From NCBI GenBank assembly GCA_947579665.1, contig CANPUZ010000063.1, positions 1 to 64,000 of the forward strand: DNA of 64,000 bases, read 5' to 3'. Position numbers and translations under genes: made by a program. Shown here piece by piece: positions 1 to 11,799 of the stretch. The notes below the pieces were generated by a model, which was given only the letters and a program-made list of their open reading frames with translations, made no database searches and was not told where the DNA came from. Source of the stretch: Sympetrum striolatum. Lineage: Eukaryota; Arthropoda; Insecta; Odonata; Libellulidae. The first letter of the stretch is position 1. Every line of letters begins with the position of its first letter.

Positions 1-88
1 CAAATCTCGATAAAATAAGGAAAATTAAGGGAAAAAAGTAGAAAAAAATTTAAATTTCGCAAAATTTTTCGTTTTTCTTGCTTTTTTC

Positions 89-180
89 GGTCAAATCTCG
101 ATAAAATAAGGAAAATTAAGGGAAAAAAGATGATAAAAATTGATATTTCGCTAAAATTATTCGTTTTTCTTGCTTTTTTC
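89..180 (+). repeat. Representative complete 92-bp monomer
   Basis: Taking the GG of GGTCAAATCTCG as position 1, the typical monomer reads in order: GGTCAAATCTCG (1-12); an A-rich stretch with A-tracts at 15-18, 24-27, 35-40 and 47-51 separated by AAGG, TTAAGGG and GAGGAT or GATGAT; the near-palindrome TTGATATTTCGC or TTGAAATTTCGC (52-63); TAAAATTATTCG (64-75); then T-tracts at 76-80 and 86-91 around CTTGC, ending in C at 92. The first half of the plus strand is purine-rich and the second half pyrimidine-rich. The 93-bp form has seven rather than six A residues before GAGG. This copy carries the GATGAT form. The best conserved parts are 1-27 and 64-92; the middle (35-63) varies most. Confidence 0.93.
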
Positions 181-1969
181 GGTCAAATCTCGATAAAATA
201 AGGAAAATTAATAAAAAAAAGAGGATAAAAATTGTTATTTCGATAAAATTATTCGTTTTTCTTGCTTTTTTCGGTCAAATCTCGTTAAATGAGGAGAATG
301 AAGGAAAAAAAGAGGAAAAAAATTGTAATTTCGCTAAAATTATTCGTTTTTCTTGCTTTTTTCGGTCAAATCTCGATAAAATAAGGAAAATTAAGGGAAA
401 AAAGAGGATAAAAATTGATATTTTTCTTAAATTATTCGTTTTTCTTGCTTTTTTCGGTCAAATCTCGATAAAATAAGGAAAATTAAGGGAAAAAAGTGGA
501 AAAAAATTGAAATTTTGCTAAAATTATTCGTTTTTCTTGCTTTTTTCGGTCAAATCTCGATAAAATAAGGAAAATTAAGGGAAAAAAAGGGGATAAAAAT
601 TGATATTTCGACAAAAATTATTCGTTTTTCTTGCTTTTTTCGGTCAAATCTCGATAAAATAAGGCAAATCAAGGGAAAAAAGATGATAAAAATTGATATT
701 GCGCTAAAATTATTCGTTTTTCTTGCTTTTATTGGTCAAATCTTGATAAAATAAGGAAAATAAAGGGAAAAAAACAGGAAAAAAATTGAAATTTCAATAA
801 AATTATTCGTTTTTCTTGCTTTTTTCGGTCAAATCTCGATAAAATAAGGAAAATTAAGGGAAAAAAGAGGATATAAATTGATATTTCGCTAAAATTATTC
901 GTTTTTCTTGCTTTTTTCGGTCAAATATCGATAAAATATGGAAAATTAGGGGAAAAAAAGAGGAAAAAAATTGAAATTTCGCTAAAATTATTCGTTTTTC
1001 TTGCTTTTTTCGGTCAAATCTCGATAAAATAAGGAAAATTAAGGTAAAAAAAGAGGATAAAAATTGATATTTCGCTATAATTATTCGTTTTTCTTGCATA
1101 TTTTCGGTCAAATCTCGATAAAATAAAGAAAATCAAGGGAAAAAAGATGATAAAAATTGATATTTCGCTAAAATTATTCGTTTTTCTTGCTTTTATCGGT
1201 CAAATCTCGATTAAATAAGGAAAATCAAGGAAACAAAGATGATAAAAATTGAAATTTCGATAAAATTATTCGTTTTTCTTGCTTTTTTCGGTCAAATCTC
1301 GATAAAATAAGGAAAATCAAGGGAAAAAAGATGATAAAAATTGATATTTCGCTAAAATTATTCGTTTTTCTTGCTTTCTTCGGTCAAATCTCGATAAAAT
1401 AAGGAAAATTAAGGGAAAAAAGTAGAAAAAAATTTAAATTTCGCAAAATTTTTCGTTTTTCTTGCTTTTTTCGGTCAAATCTCGATAAAATAAGGAAAAT
1501 TAAGGGAAAAAAAAATATAAAAATTGATATTTCGCTAAAATTATTCGTTTTTCTTCCTTTTTTCGGTCAAATCTCGATAAAATAAGGAAAATTAATGGAA
1601 AAAAAGAGGATAAAAATTTGTTATTTCGATAAAATTATTCGTTTTTCTTGCTTTTTTCGGTCAAATCTCGTTAAATGAGGAGAATAAAGGAAAAAAAGAG
1701 GACAAAAATTGAAATTTCGCTAAAATTATTCGTTTTTCTTGCTTTTTTCGGACAAATCTCGATAAAATAAGGAAAAATTAAGGGAAAAAAAGAGGAAAAA
1801 AATTTAAATTTCGCTGAAATTATTCGTTTTTCTTGCTTTTTTCGGTCAAATCTCGATAAAATAAGGAAAATTAAGGGAAAAAAGAGGATAAAAATTGATA
1901 TTTTGCTAAAATTATTCGTTTTTTTTGCTTTTTTCGGTCATATCTCGATAAAATAAGGAAAATTAAGGG

Positions 1970-3780
1970 AAAAAAATTGAAATTTCGCTAAAATTATTCG
2001 TTTTTCTTCCTTTTTTTGGTCAAATCTCGATAAAATAAGGAAAATTAAGGGAAAAGAAGAGGATAGAAATTGAAATTTCGATAAAATTATTCGTTTTTCT
2101 TGCTTTTTTTGGTCAAATCTCGATAAAATAAGGAAAATTAAGGGGAAAAAAGAGGAAAAAAATTGAAATTTTGCAAAAATTATTTGTTTTACTTGCTTTT
2201 TTCGGCCAAATATCGATAAAATAAGAAAAATTAAGGGAAAACAAGAGGAAAAAAATTGAAATTTCGCTAAAATTATTCGTTTTTCTTGCTTTTTTCGGTC
2301 AAATCTCGATATAATAAGGAACATTAAGGGAAAAAAAGAGGATAAAAATTGATATTTTGCTAAAATTATTCGTTTTTCTTGCTTTTGTCGGTCAAATCTC
2401 GATTAAGTAAGGAAAAATAAGGGAAAAAAAGTGGAAAAAAATTTGAAATTTCGCTAAAATTATTCGTTTTTCTTGCTTTTTTCGGTCAAATCTCGATAAA
2501 ATAAGGAAAATTAAGGGAAAAGTAGAGGATAGAAATTGAAATTTCGATAAAATTATTCGTTTCTCTTGCTTTTTTCGGCCAAATCTCGATAAAATAAGGA
2601 AAATTAAGGAAAAAAAGAGGAAAAAGAATTAAATTTCGCTAAAATTATTCGTTTTTCTTGCTTTTTTCGGTCAAATCTCGATAAAATAAGGAAAATTAAG
2701 GAAAAAAAAGAGGAAAAAAATTAAAATTTTGCAAAAGTTATTCGTTTTTCTTGCTTTTTTCGGTCAAATCTCGTTAAAATATGGAAAATTTAGGGAAAAA
2801 AAGAGGATAAAAATTGATATTTCGCTAAGATTATTCGTTTTTCTTGCTTTTTTCGGTCAAATCTCGATTAAATAAGGAAAATCAAGGAAAAAAAGATGAT
2901 AAAAATTGAAATTTCGATAAAATTATTCGTTTTTCTTGCTATTTTCGGTCCAATCTCGATAAAATAAGGAAAATCAAGGGAAAAAAGATGATAAAAATTG
3001 ATATTTCGCTAAAATTATTCGTTTTTCTTGCTTTCTTCGGTCAAATCTCGATAAAATAAGGAAAATTTTGGGAAAAAAGTAGAAAAAAATTTAAATTTCG
3101 CAAAATTATTCGTTTTTCTTGCTTTTTTCGGTCAAATCCCGATAAAATAAGGAAAATTAAGGGAAAAAAGAGGATAAAAATTGATATTTCGCTAAAATTA
3201 TTCGTTTTTCTTCCTTTTTTCGGTCAAATCTCGATAAAATAAGGAAAATTAATGGAAAAAAAGAGGATAAAAATTGTTATTTCGATAAAATTATTCGTTT
3301 TTCTTGCCTTTTTCGGTCAAATCTCGTTAAATGAGGAGAATGAAGGAAAAAAAGAGGAAAAAAGTTGAAATTTCGCTAATATTATTCGTTTTTCTTGCTT
3401 TTTTCGGACAAATCTCGATAAAATAGGGAAAATTAAGGGAAAAAAAGAGGAAAAAAATTTAAATTTCGCTGAAATTATTCGTTTTTCTTGCTTTTTTCGG
3501 TCAAATCTCGATAAAATTAGAAAAATTAAGGGAAAAAAGAGGATAAAAATTGATATTTTGCTAAAATTATTCGTTTTTCTTGCTTTTTTTGGTCAAATCT
3601 CGATAAAATAAGGAAAATTAAGGGAAAAAAGTGGAAAAAAATTGAAATTTCGCTAAAATTATTCGTTTTTCTTCCTTTTTTTGGTCAAATCTCGATAAAA
3701 TAAGGAAAATTAAGGGAAAAGAAGAGGATAGAAATTGATATTTCGCTAAAATTATTCGTTTTTCTTGCTTTTTTCAGTCA
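1970..3780 (+). repeat. Segmental duplication, copy 1 (offset ~2.59 kb)
   Basis: This block shares an ordered series of unusual monomers with 4556-6375: the CTTCCTTTTTTTGGTC monomer, GAAGAGGATAG, the TTTGTTTTACTTGC monomer, GGCCAAATCTCG, the CGTTAAATGAGG marker and CGGACAAATCTCG. The offset is 2,586 bp at position 2581 and 2,590 bp at the CGTTAAATGAGG marker. This corresponds to 28 monomers. The copies differ by scattered substitutions, so the event is older than the 9.3-kb duplication further right. Confidence 0.85.
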
Positions 3781-4555
3781 AATCTCGATAAAATAAGGAA
3801 AATCAAGGGAAAAAAGATGATAAAAATTGAAATTTCGATAAAATTATTCTTTTTTCTTGCTTTTTTCGGTCAAATCTCGATAAAATAAGGAAAATCAAGG
3901 GAAAAATGATGATAAAAATTGATAATTTGCTAAAATTATTCGTTTTTCTTGCTTTTTTCGGTCAAATCTCGATAAAATAAGGAAAATTAAGTGAAAAAAA
4001 GAAGAAAAAAATTGAAATTTCGCTATAAATATTCGTTTTTCTTGCTTTTTTCGGTCAAATCTCGATAAAATAAGGAAAATTAAGGGAAAAAAGTAGAAAA
4101 AAATTTAAATTTCGCAAAATTTTTCGTTTTTCTTGCTTTTTTCGGTCAAATCTCGATAAAATAAGGAAAATTAAGGGAAAAAAGATGATAAAAATTGATA
4201 TTTCGCTAAAATTATTCGTTTTTCTTGCTTTTTTCGGTCAAATCTCGATAAAATAAGGAAAATTAATAAAAAAAAGAGGATAAAAATTGTTATTTCGATA
4301 AAATTATTCGTTTTTCTTGCTTTTTTCGGTCAAATCTCGTTAAATGAGGAGAATGAAGGAAAAAAAGAGGAAAAAAAATTGTAATTTCGCTAAAATTATT
4401 CGTTTTTCTTGCTTTTTTCGGTCAAATCTCGATAAAATAAGGAAAATTAAGGGAAAAAAGAGGATAAAAATTGATATTTTTCTTAAATTATTCGTTTTTC
4501 TTGCTTTTTTCGGTCAAATCTCGATAAAATAAGGAAAATTAAGGGAAAAAAGTGG

Positions 4556-6375
4556 AAAAAAATTGAAATTTCGCTAAAATTATTCGTTTTTCTTCCTTTT
4601 TTTGGTCAAATCTCGATAAAATAAGGAAAATTAAGGGAAAAGAAGAGGATAGAAATTGAAATTTCGATAAAATTATTCGTTTTTCTTGCTTTTTTTGGTC
4701 AAATCTCGATAAAATAAGGAAAATTAAGGGGAAAAAAGAGGAAAGAAAATTGAAATTTCGCAAAAATTATTTGTTTTACTTGCTTTTTTCGGCCAAATAT
4801 CGATAAAATAAGGAAAATTAAGGGAAAAAAAGAGGAAAAAAATTGAAATTTCGCTAAAATTATTCGTTTTTCTTGCTTTTTTCGGTCAAATCTCGATAAA
4901 ATAAGGAAAATTAAGGGAAAAAAAGAGGATAAAAATTGATATTTTGCTAAAATTATTCGTTTTTCTTGCTTTTGTCGGTCAAATCTCGATTAAATAAGGA
5001 AAATTAAGGGAAAAAAAGTGGAAAAAAATTGAAATTTCGCTAAAATTATTCGTTTTTCTTGCTTTTTTCGGTCAAATCTCGATAAAATAAGGAAAATTAA
5101 GGGAAAAGAAGAGGATAGAAATTGAAATTTCGATAAAATTATTCGTTTTTCTTGCTTTTTTCGGCCAAATCTCGATAAAATAAGGAAAATTAAGGAAAAA
5201 AAGAGGAAAAAGATTGAAATTTCGCTAAAATTATTCGTTTTTCTTGCTTTTTTCGGTCAAATCTCGATAAAATAAGGAAAATTAAGGAAAAAAAAGAGGA
5301 AAAAAATTAAAATTTTGTAAAAGTTATTCGTTTTTCTTGCTTTTTTCGGTCAAATCTCGATAAAATAAGGAAAATTAAGGGAAAAAAAGAGGATAAAAAT
5401 TGATATTTCGCTAAGATTATTCGTTTTTCTTGCTTTTTTCGGTAAAATCTCGATTAAATAAGGAAAATCAATGAAAAAAAGATGATAAAAATTGAAATTT
5501 CGATAAAATTATTCGTTTTTCTTGCTTTTTTCGGTCAAATCTCGATAAAATAAGGAAAATCAAGGGAAAAAAAGATGATAAAAATTGATATTTCGCTAAA
5601 ATTATTCGTTTTTCTTGCTTTCTTCGGTCAAATCTCGATAAAATAAGGAAAATTAAGGGAAAAAAGTAGAAAAAAATTTAAATTTCGCAAAATTATTCGT
5701 TTTTCTTGCTTTTTTCGGTCAAATCTCGATAAAATAAGGAAAATTAAGGGAAAAAAAAGAGGATAAAAATTGATATTTCGCTAAAATTATTCGTTTTTTC
5801 TTCCTTTTTTCGGTCAAATCTCGATAAAATAAGGAAAATTAATCGAAAAAAAGAGGATAAAAATTGTTATTTCGATAAAATTATTCGTTTTTTCTTGCTT
5901 TTTTCGGTCAAATCTCGTTAAATGAGGAAAATGAAGGAAAAAAAGAGGAAAAAAGTTGAAAATTCGCTAAAATTATTCGTTTTTCTTGCTTTTTTTCGGA
6001 CAAATCTCGATAAAATAGGGAAAATTAAAGAAAAAAAAGAGGAAAAAAATTTAAATTTCGCTGAAATTATTCGTTTTTCTTGCTTTTTTTCGGTCAAATC
6101 TCGATAAAATAAGAACAATTAAGGGAAAAAAAAAGAGGATAAAAATTGATATTTTGCTAAAATTATTCGTTTTTCTTGCTTTTTTTGGTCAAATCTCGAT
6201 AAAATATGGAAAATTAAGGGAAAAAATGTGGAAAAAAATTGAAATTTCGCTAAAATTATTCGTTTTTCTTCCTTTTTTTAGTCAATCTCGATAAAATAAG
6301 GAAAATTAAGGGAAAAGAAGAGGATAGAAATTGATATTTCGCTAAAATTATTCGTTTTTTTCTTGCTTTTTCGGT
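4556..6375 (+). repeat. Segmental duplication, copy 2 (offset ~2.59 kb)
   Basis: This is the second copy of the 1970-3780 block. Up to about 5,740 its A- and T-runs match copy 1. Beyond that point the same monomers carry extra A or T residues, and the offset to copy 1 grows from 2,586 to about 2,596 bp. The change begins inside the duplicated block, so it does not coincide with a repeat boundary. Confidence 0.83.
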
Positions 6376-9300
6376 CAAATCTCGATAAAATAAGGAAAAT
6401 CAAGGGGAAAAAAAAAGATGATAAAAATTGAAATTTCGATAAAATTATTCATTTTTCTTGCTTTTTCGGTCAAATCTCGATAAAATAAGGAAAATTAGGG
6501 AAAAAAAAGAGGATAAAAATTGATATTTCGCTAAAATTATTCGTTTTTCTTGCTTTTTTTTGGTCAAATCTCGATAAAATAAGGAAAATCAAGGGAAAAA
6601 AAGATGATATAAATTGAAATTTCGATAAATTATTCAATTTTCTTGCTTTTTTCGGTCAAATCTCGATAAAATAAGGAAAATCAAGGGAAAAAATGATGAT
6701 AAAAATTGATATTTTGCTAAAATTATTCGTTTTTTCTTGCTTTTTTTCGGTCAAATCTCGATAAAATAAGGAAAATTAAGGTAAAAAAAGAGGATAAAAA
6801 TTGATATTTCGCTATAATTATTCGTTTTTCTTGCATATTTTCGTTCAAATCTCGATAAAATAAGGATAATTAAGGGAAAAAAAGAAGAAAAAAATTTAAA
6901 TTTCGCTATATTTATTCGTTTTCTTGCTTTTTTTCGGTTAAATCTCTATTAATTAAGGGTAAAAAAGAGGATAAAAATTGAAATTTCGCTAAGATTATTC
7001 GTTTTTCTTGCTTTTTTCGGTCAAATCTCAATAAACTAAGGAAAATTAAGGGAAAAAAAAGAGTTTAAAAAATGGAAATTTCGCTAAAATTATTGGTTTT
7101 TCTTGCTTTTTGCGGTCAAATCTCGATGAAATAAGGAAAATCAAGGAAAAAAAGATGATAAAAATTGATATTTCGCTAAAATTATTCGTTTTTCTTGCTT
7201 TTTTCGGTCAAATCTCGATAAAATAAGGAAAATCAAGGGAAAAAAGATGATAAAAATTGATATTTCGCTAAAATTATTCGTTTTTTCTTGCCTTTTTCTG
7301 GTCAAATCTCGATAAAATAAGGAAAATTAAGGAAAAAGAAGAGGAAAAAAATTTTTATTTCGCTAAAATTATTCGTTTTTCTTGCTTTTTTTCGGTCAAA
7401 TCTCGATAAAATAAGGAAAATTAAGGGAAAAAAAGAGGATAAAAATTGATATTTCGCTAAAATTATTCGTTTTTCTTGCTTTTTTCGGTCAAATCTCGAT
7501 AAAATAAGGAAAATTAAGGGAAAAAAAGTGGAAAAAAATTGAAATTTCGCTAAAATTATTCGTTTTTCTTGCTTTTTTTCGGTCAAATCTCGATAAAATA
7601 AGGAAAATTAAGGGATAAAAAATTGAAATTTGGATAAAATTATACGTTTTTCTTGCTTTTCTCGGTCAAATGTCGATAAAATAAGGAAAATTTAGGGGAA
7701 AAAAAATTGAAATTTCGATAAAATTATTCGTTTTACTTGCTTTTTTCGGCCAAATCTCGATAAAATAAGGAAAATTAAGGGAAAAAAAAGAGGAAAAAAA
7801 TTGAAATTTCGCTAAAATTATTCGTCTTTCTTGCTTTTTTCGGTCAAATCTCGATAAAATAAGGAAAATTAAGGGAAAAAAAAGAGGAAAAAAATTGAAA
7901 TTTTCTAAAGTTATTCGTTTTTTTCTTGCTTTTTTTCGGTCAAATCTCGATAAAATAAGGAAAATTAAGGGAAAAAAAGAGGATAAAAATTGATATTTCG
8001 CTAAAATTATTCGTTTTTTCTTGCTTTTTTCGGTCAAATCTCGATAAAATAAGGAAAATCAAGGGAAAAAAGATGATAAATATTGAAATTTCGATAAAAT
8101 TATTCGTTTTTCTTGCTTTTTTCGGTCAAATCTCGATAAAATAAGGAAGATTAAGATAAAAAAAGAGGAAAAAAATTGAAATTTAGCTAAAGTTATTCGT
8201 TTTTCTTGCTTTTTTCGGTCAAATCTCGATAAAATAAGGAAAATTAAGGGAAAAAAAGGGGATAAAAATTGATATTTCGACAAAAATTATTCGTTTTTCT
8301 TGCTTTTTCGTTCAAATCTCGATAAAATAAGGAAAATCAAGGGAAAAAAGATGATAAAAATTGATATTTCGCTAAAATTATTCGTTTTTCTTGCTTTTAT
8401 TGGTCAAATCTTGATAAAATAAGGAAAATAAAAGGAAAAAAAACAGGAAAAAAAATTGAAATTTCAATAAAATTATTCGTTTTTTCTTGCTTTTTTTCTC
8501 TCAAATCTCGATAAAATAAGGAAAATTAAGGGAAAAAAGAGGATAAAAATTAATTTTTCGCTAAAATTATTCGTTTTTTCTTGCTTTTTTCGGTCAAATA
8601 TCGATAAAATATGGAAAATTAGGGGAAAAAAAGTGGAAAAAAATTGAAATTTCGCTAAAATTATTGGTTTTTCTTGCTTTTTGCGGTCAAATCTCGATTA
8701 TATAAGAAAAAACCAAGGGAAAAAAGATGATAAAAATTGAAATTTCGATAAAATTATTCGTTTTTTTCTTGATTTTTCTGGTCAAATCTCGATTAAAATA
8801 AGGAAAATCAAGGGAAGAAAGATGATAAAAATTGATATTTCGCTAAAATTATTCGTTTTTCTTGCTTTTTTCGGTCAAATCTCGATAAAATAAGGAAAAT
8901 AAGGAAAAAAAAGAGGGAAAAAATTTAAATTTCGCTAAAATTATTCGTTTTTCTGCTTTTTTCGGTCAAATCTCGATAAAATAAGGAAAATTAAGGGAAA
9001 AAAAGAGGATAAAAATTGATATTTCGCTAAAATTATTCGTTTTTCTTGCTTTTTTCGGTCAAATCTCGATAAAATAAGGAAGATTAAGGGAAAAAAAAGT
9101 GGAAAAAAATTGAAATTTCGCTAAAATTATTCGTTTTTTCTTCTTTTTTCGGTCAAATCTCGATAAAATTAGGAAAATTAAGGGATAAAAATTGAAATTT
9201 GGATAAAATTATACGTTTTTTCTTGCTTTTTTCGGTCAAATCTCGATAAAATAAGGAAAATTAAGGGAAAAAAAATTGAAATTTCGATAAAATTATTCGT

Positions 9301-11740
9301 TTTACTTGCTTTTTTCGGTCAATTCTCGATAAAAGAAGGAAAATTAAGGGAAAAAAAGAGAATAAAAAATCGATATTTCGCTAAAATTATTCGTTTTTCT
9401 TGCTTTTTTTCGGTCAAATCTCGATAAAAATAAGGAAAATCAAGGGAAAAAGATGATAAAAAAATTGATATTTCGCTAAAATTATTCGTTTTTTCTTGCT
9501 TTAATTGGTCAAATCTCGATAAAATAAGGAAAATTAAGGGAAAAAAACAGGAAAAAGATTGAAATTTCGCTAAAATTATTCGTTTTTCTTGCTTTTTTCG
9601 GTCAAATCTCGATAAAATAAGGAAAATTAAGGGAAAAAAGAGGATAAAAATTGATATTTCGCTATAATTATTTGTTTTTCTTGCTTTTTTCGGTCAATAA
9701 TCGATAAAATAAGGAAAATTAGGGGAAAAAAAGAGGCAAAAAAATTGAAATTTCGCTAAAATTATTCGTTTTTTCTTGCTTTTTTCAGTCAAATCTCGAT
9801 AAAATAAGGTCAATTAAGGGAAAAAAAGAGGATAAAAATTGATAATTTCGCTAAAATTATTCGTTTTTCTTGCTTTTTTCGGTCAAAATGTCGATAAAAT
9901 AAGGAAAATCAAGGGAAAAAAAAGATGATAAAAATTGAAATTTCGATAAAATTATTCGTTTTTCTTGCTTTTTTCGGTCCAATCTCGATAAAATAAGGAA
10001 AATCAAGGGAAAAAAGATGATAAAAATTAATATTTCGCTATAATTATTTGTTTTTCTTGCTTTTTTTCGGTCAAATCTCGATAAAATAAGGAAAATTAAG
10101 GGGAAAAAAAAAGGAAAAAAAAATTAAAATTTCGCTAAAATTATTCGTTTTACTTGCTTTTTTTCGGTCAAATCTCGAAAAAATAAGGAAAATTAAGGGA
10201 AAAAAAGAGGATAAAAATTGATATTTCGCCAACGTTTATCGTTTTTTCTTGCTTTTTTTTCGGTCAAATCTCGATAAAATAAGGAAAATTAAGGGAAAAA
10301 AAGAGGATAAAAATTGATATTTCGCTAAAATTATTCGTTTTTCTTGCTTTTTTTCGTTCAAATCTCGATTAAATAAGGAAAATCAAGGAAAAAAAGATGA
10401 TAAAAATTAAAATTTCGATAAAATTATTCGTTTTTCTTGCTTTTTTCGGTCAAATCTCGATAAAATAAGGAAAATCAAGGGAAAAAAGATGATAAAAATT
10501 GATATTTCGCTAAAATTATTCGTTTTTCTTGCTGTCTTCGGTCAAATCTCGATAAAATAAGGAAAATTAAGGGAACAAAAGAAGAAAAAAATTTAAATTT
10601 CGCAAAAATTATTCGTTTTTCTTGCTTTTTTCGGTCAAATCTCGATAAAATAAGGAATATTAAGGGAAAAAAAGAGGATAAAAATTGATCTTTCCTAAAA
10701 TTATTCGTTTTTCTTCCTTTTTTCGGTCAAATCTCGATAAAATAAGGAAAATTAATGGCAAAAAAGAGGAATAAAAATCGATATTTCGCTAAAATTATTC
10801 GTTTTTCTTGCTTTTTTCGGTCAAATCTCGATAAAATAAGGAAAATCAAGGAAAAAAGATGATAGAAATTGAAATTACGACAAAATTATTCCTTTTTCTT
10901 GCTTTTTTCGGTCAAATCTCGATAAAATAAGGAAAATCAAGGGAAAAAAAGATGATAAAAATTGATATTTCGCTAAAATTATTCGTTTTTCTTGCTTTTT
11001 TCGGTCAAATCTCGATAAAATAAGAAAAATTAAGGGAAAAAAAAGAAGAAAAAATTTAAATTTCGCTATAATTATTCGTTTTCTTGCTTTTTTCGGTTAA
11101 ATCTCGATAAAATAAGGAAAATTAAGGGAAAAAATAGGATAAAAATTGATATTTCGCTAAAATTATTCGTTTTTTCTTGCTTTTTTTCGGTCAAATCTCG
11201 ATTAAATAAGGAAAATTAAGGGAAAAAAAGATGATAAAAATTAAAATTTCGCTAAAATTATTCGTTTTTGTTGCTTTTTTCGGTCAAATCTCGATAAAAT
11301 AAGGAAAATTAAGGGAAAAGAAGAGGATAGAAATTGAAAATTTTGCTAAAATTATTCGTTTTTCTTGCTTTTTTCGGTCAAATCTCGATAAAATAAGGAA
11401 AATTAAGGGAAAAGAAGAGGATAGAAATTGAAATTTCGATAAAATTATTCGTTTTTTCTTGCTTTTTTCGGTCAAATCTCGATAAAATAAGGAAAATTAA
11501 GGGGAAAAAAAAGGAAAAAAATTAAAATTTCGCTAAAATTATTCGTTTTTCTTCCTTTTTTTGGTCAAATCTCGATAAAATAAGGAAAATTAAGGGAAAA
11601 GAAGAGGATAGAAATTGAAATTTCGATAAAATTGAAATTTCTTGCTTTTTTTGGTTAAATCTCGATTAATTAAGGGAAAAAAGAGGATAAAAATTGAAAT
11701 TTCGCTAAAGTTTTTCGTTTTTCTTGCTTTTTTTCGGTCA
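5741..11740 (+). repeat. Zone of irregular homopolymer lengths
   Basis: From about 5,741 the T-run after ATTCG is often 6-8 instead of 5 (for example near 5793, 5890, 6353, 6727, 7918, 8012 and 8758). The T-run before CGG is often 7-8 instead of 6, and A-runs of 8-9 are common. This fades after about 11,740. Monomers are otherwise of the same family and orientation, with many single substitutions. Either the sequence here is less accurately determined or this stretch of the array is less homogenised. No gene is present, and the frame of the antisense ORF breaks more often than elsewhere. Confidence 0.8.
11653..11735 (+). repeat. 82-83 bp deletion monomer GGTTAAATCTCGATTAATTA (5 copies)
   Basis: A monomer lacking about 10 bp of the AATAAGGAAAATTAAGGG stretch starts at 6936, 11653, 12923, 14176 and 17576. 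In the last four it directly follows a hybrid monomer in which ATTATTCGTTTTT is replaced by a second ATTGAAATTT, just before CTTGC. The pair travels as a unit, so it spread by block duplication and not by repeated deletion. I found it only between 6.9 and 17.7 kb. Confidence 0.85.
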
Positions 11741-11799
11741 TATCTCGATAAAATAAGGAAAATTAAGGGAAAAAAAGATGATAAAAATTGATATTTCGC

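Larger units (their letters stand above)
1..5740 (+). repeat. Left zone: diverged monomers with 1.0-1.7 kb marker spacing
   Basis: Monomers here differ more from one another than those further right, but T-runs have regular lengths. A marker monomer with CGTTAAATGAGG in place of CGATAAAATAAGG occurs at 283, 1669, 3325 and 4338, and once more at 5915 just outside the zone, so spacings are 1386, 1656, 1013 and 1577 bp. A second marker, GAAAAAAGTAG followed by a shortened CGCAAAATT, occurs at 31, 1415, 3072, 4086 and 5659. The two markers alternate, which shows an older, blurred higher-order repeat of roughly 11-18 monomers. Positions 1 to about 560 also match from about 4056 at an offset near 4,055 bp. 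No gene is present. Confidence 0.85.

Noticed and set aside
4344..4532. Plus-strand ORF of 62 codons (and a similar one at 5922-6107), rich in Lys and Phe
   Set aside because: They begin in the CGTTAAATGAGG marker monomer, whose GAATGAAGG supplies a chance ATG, and run through ordinary satellite. Nothing marks them as genes.
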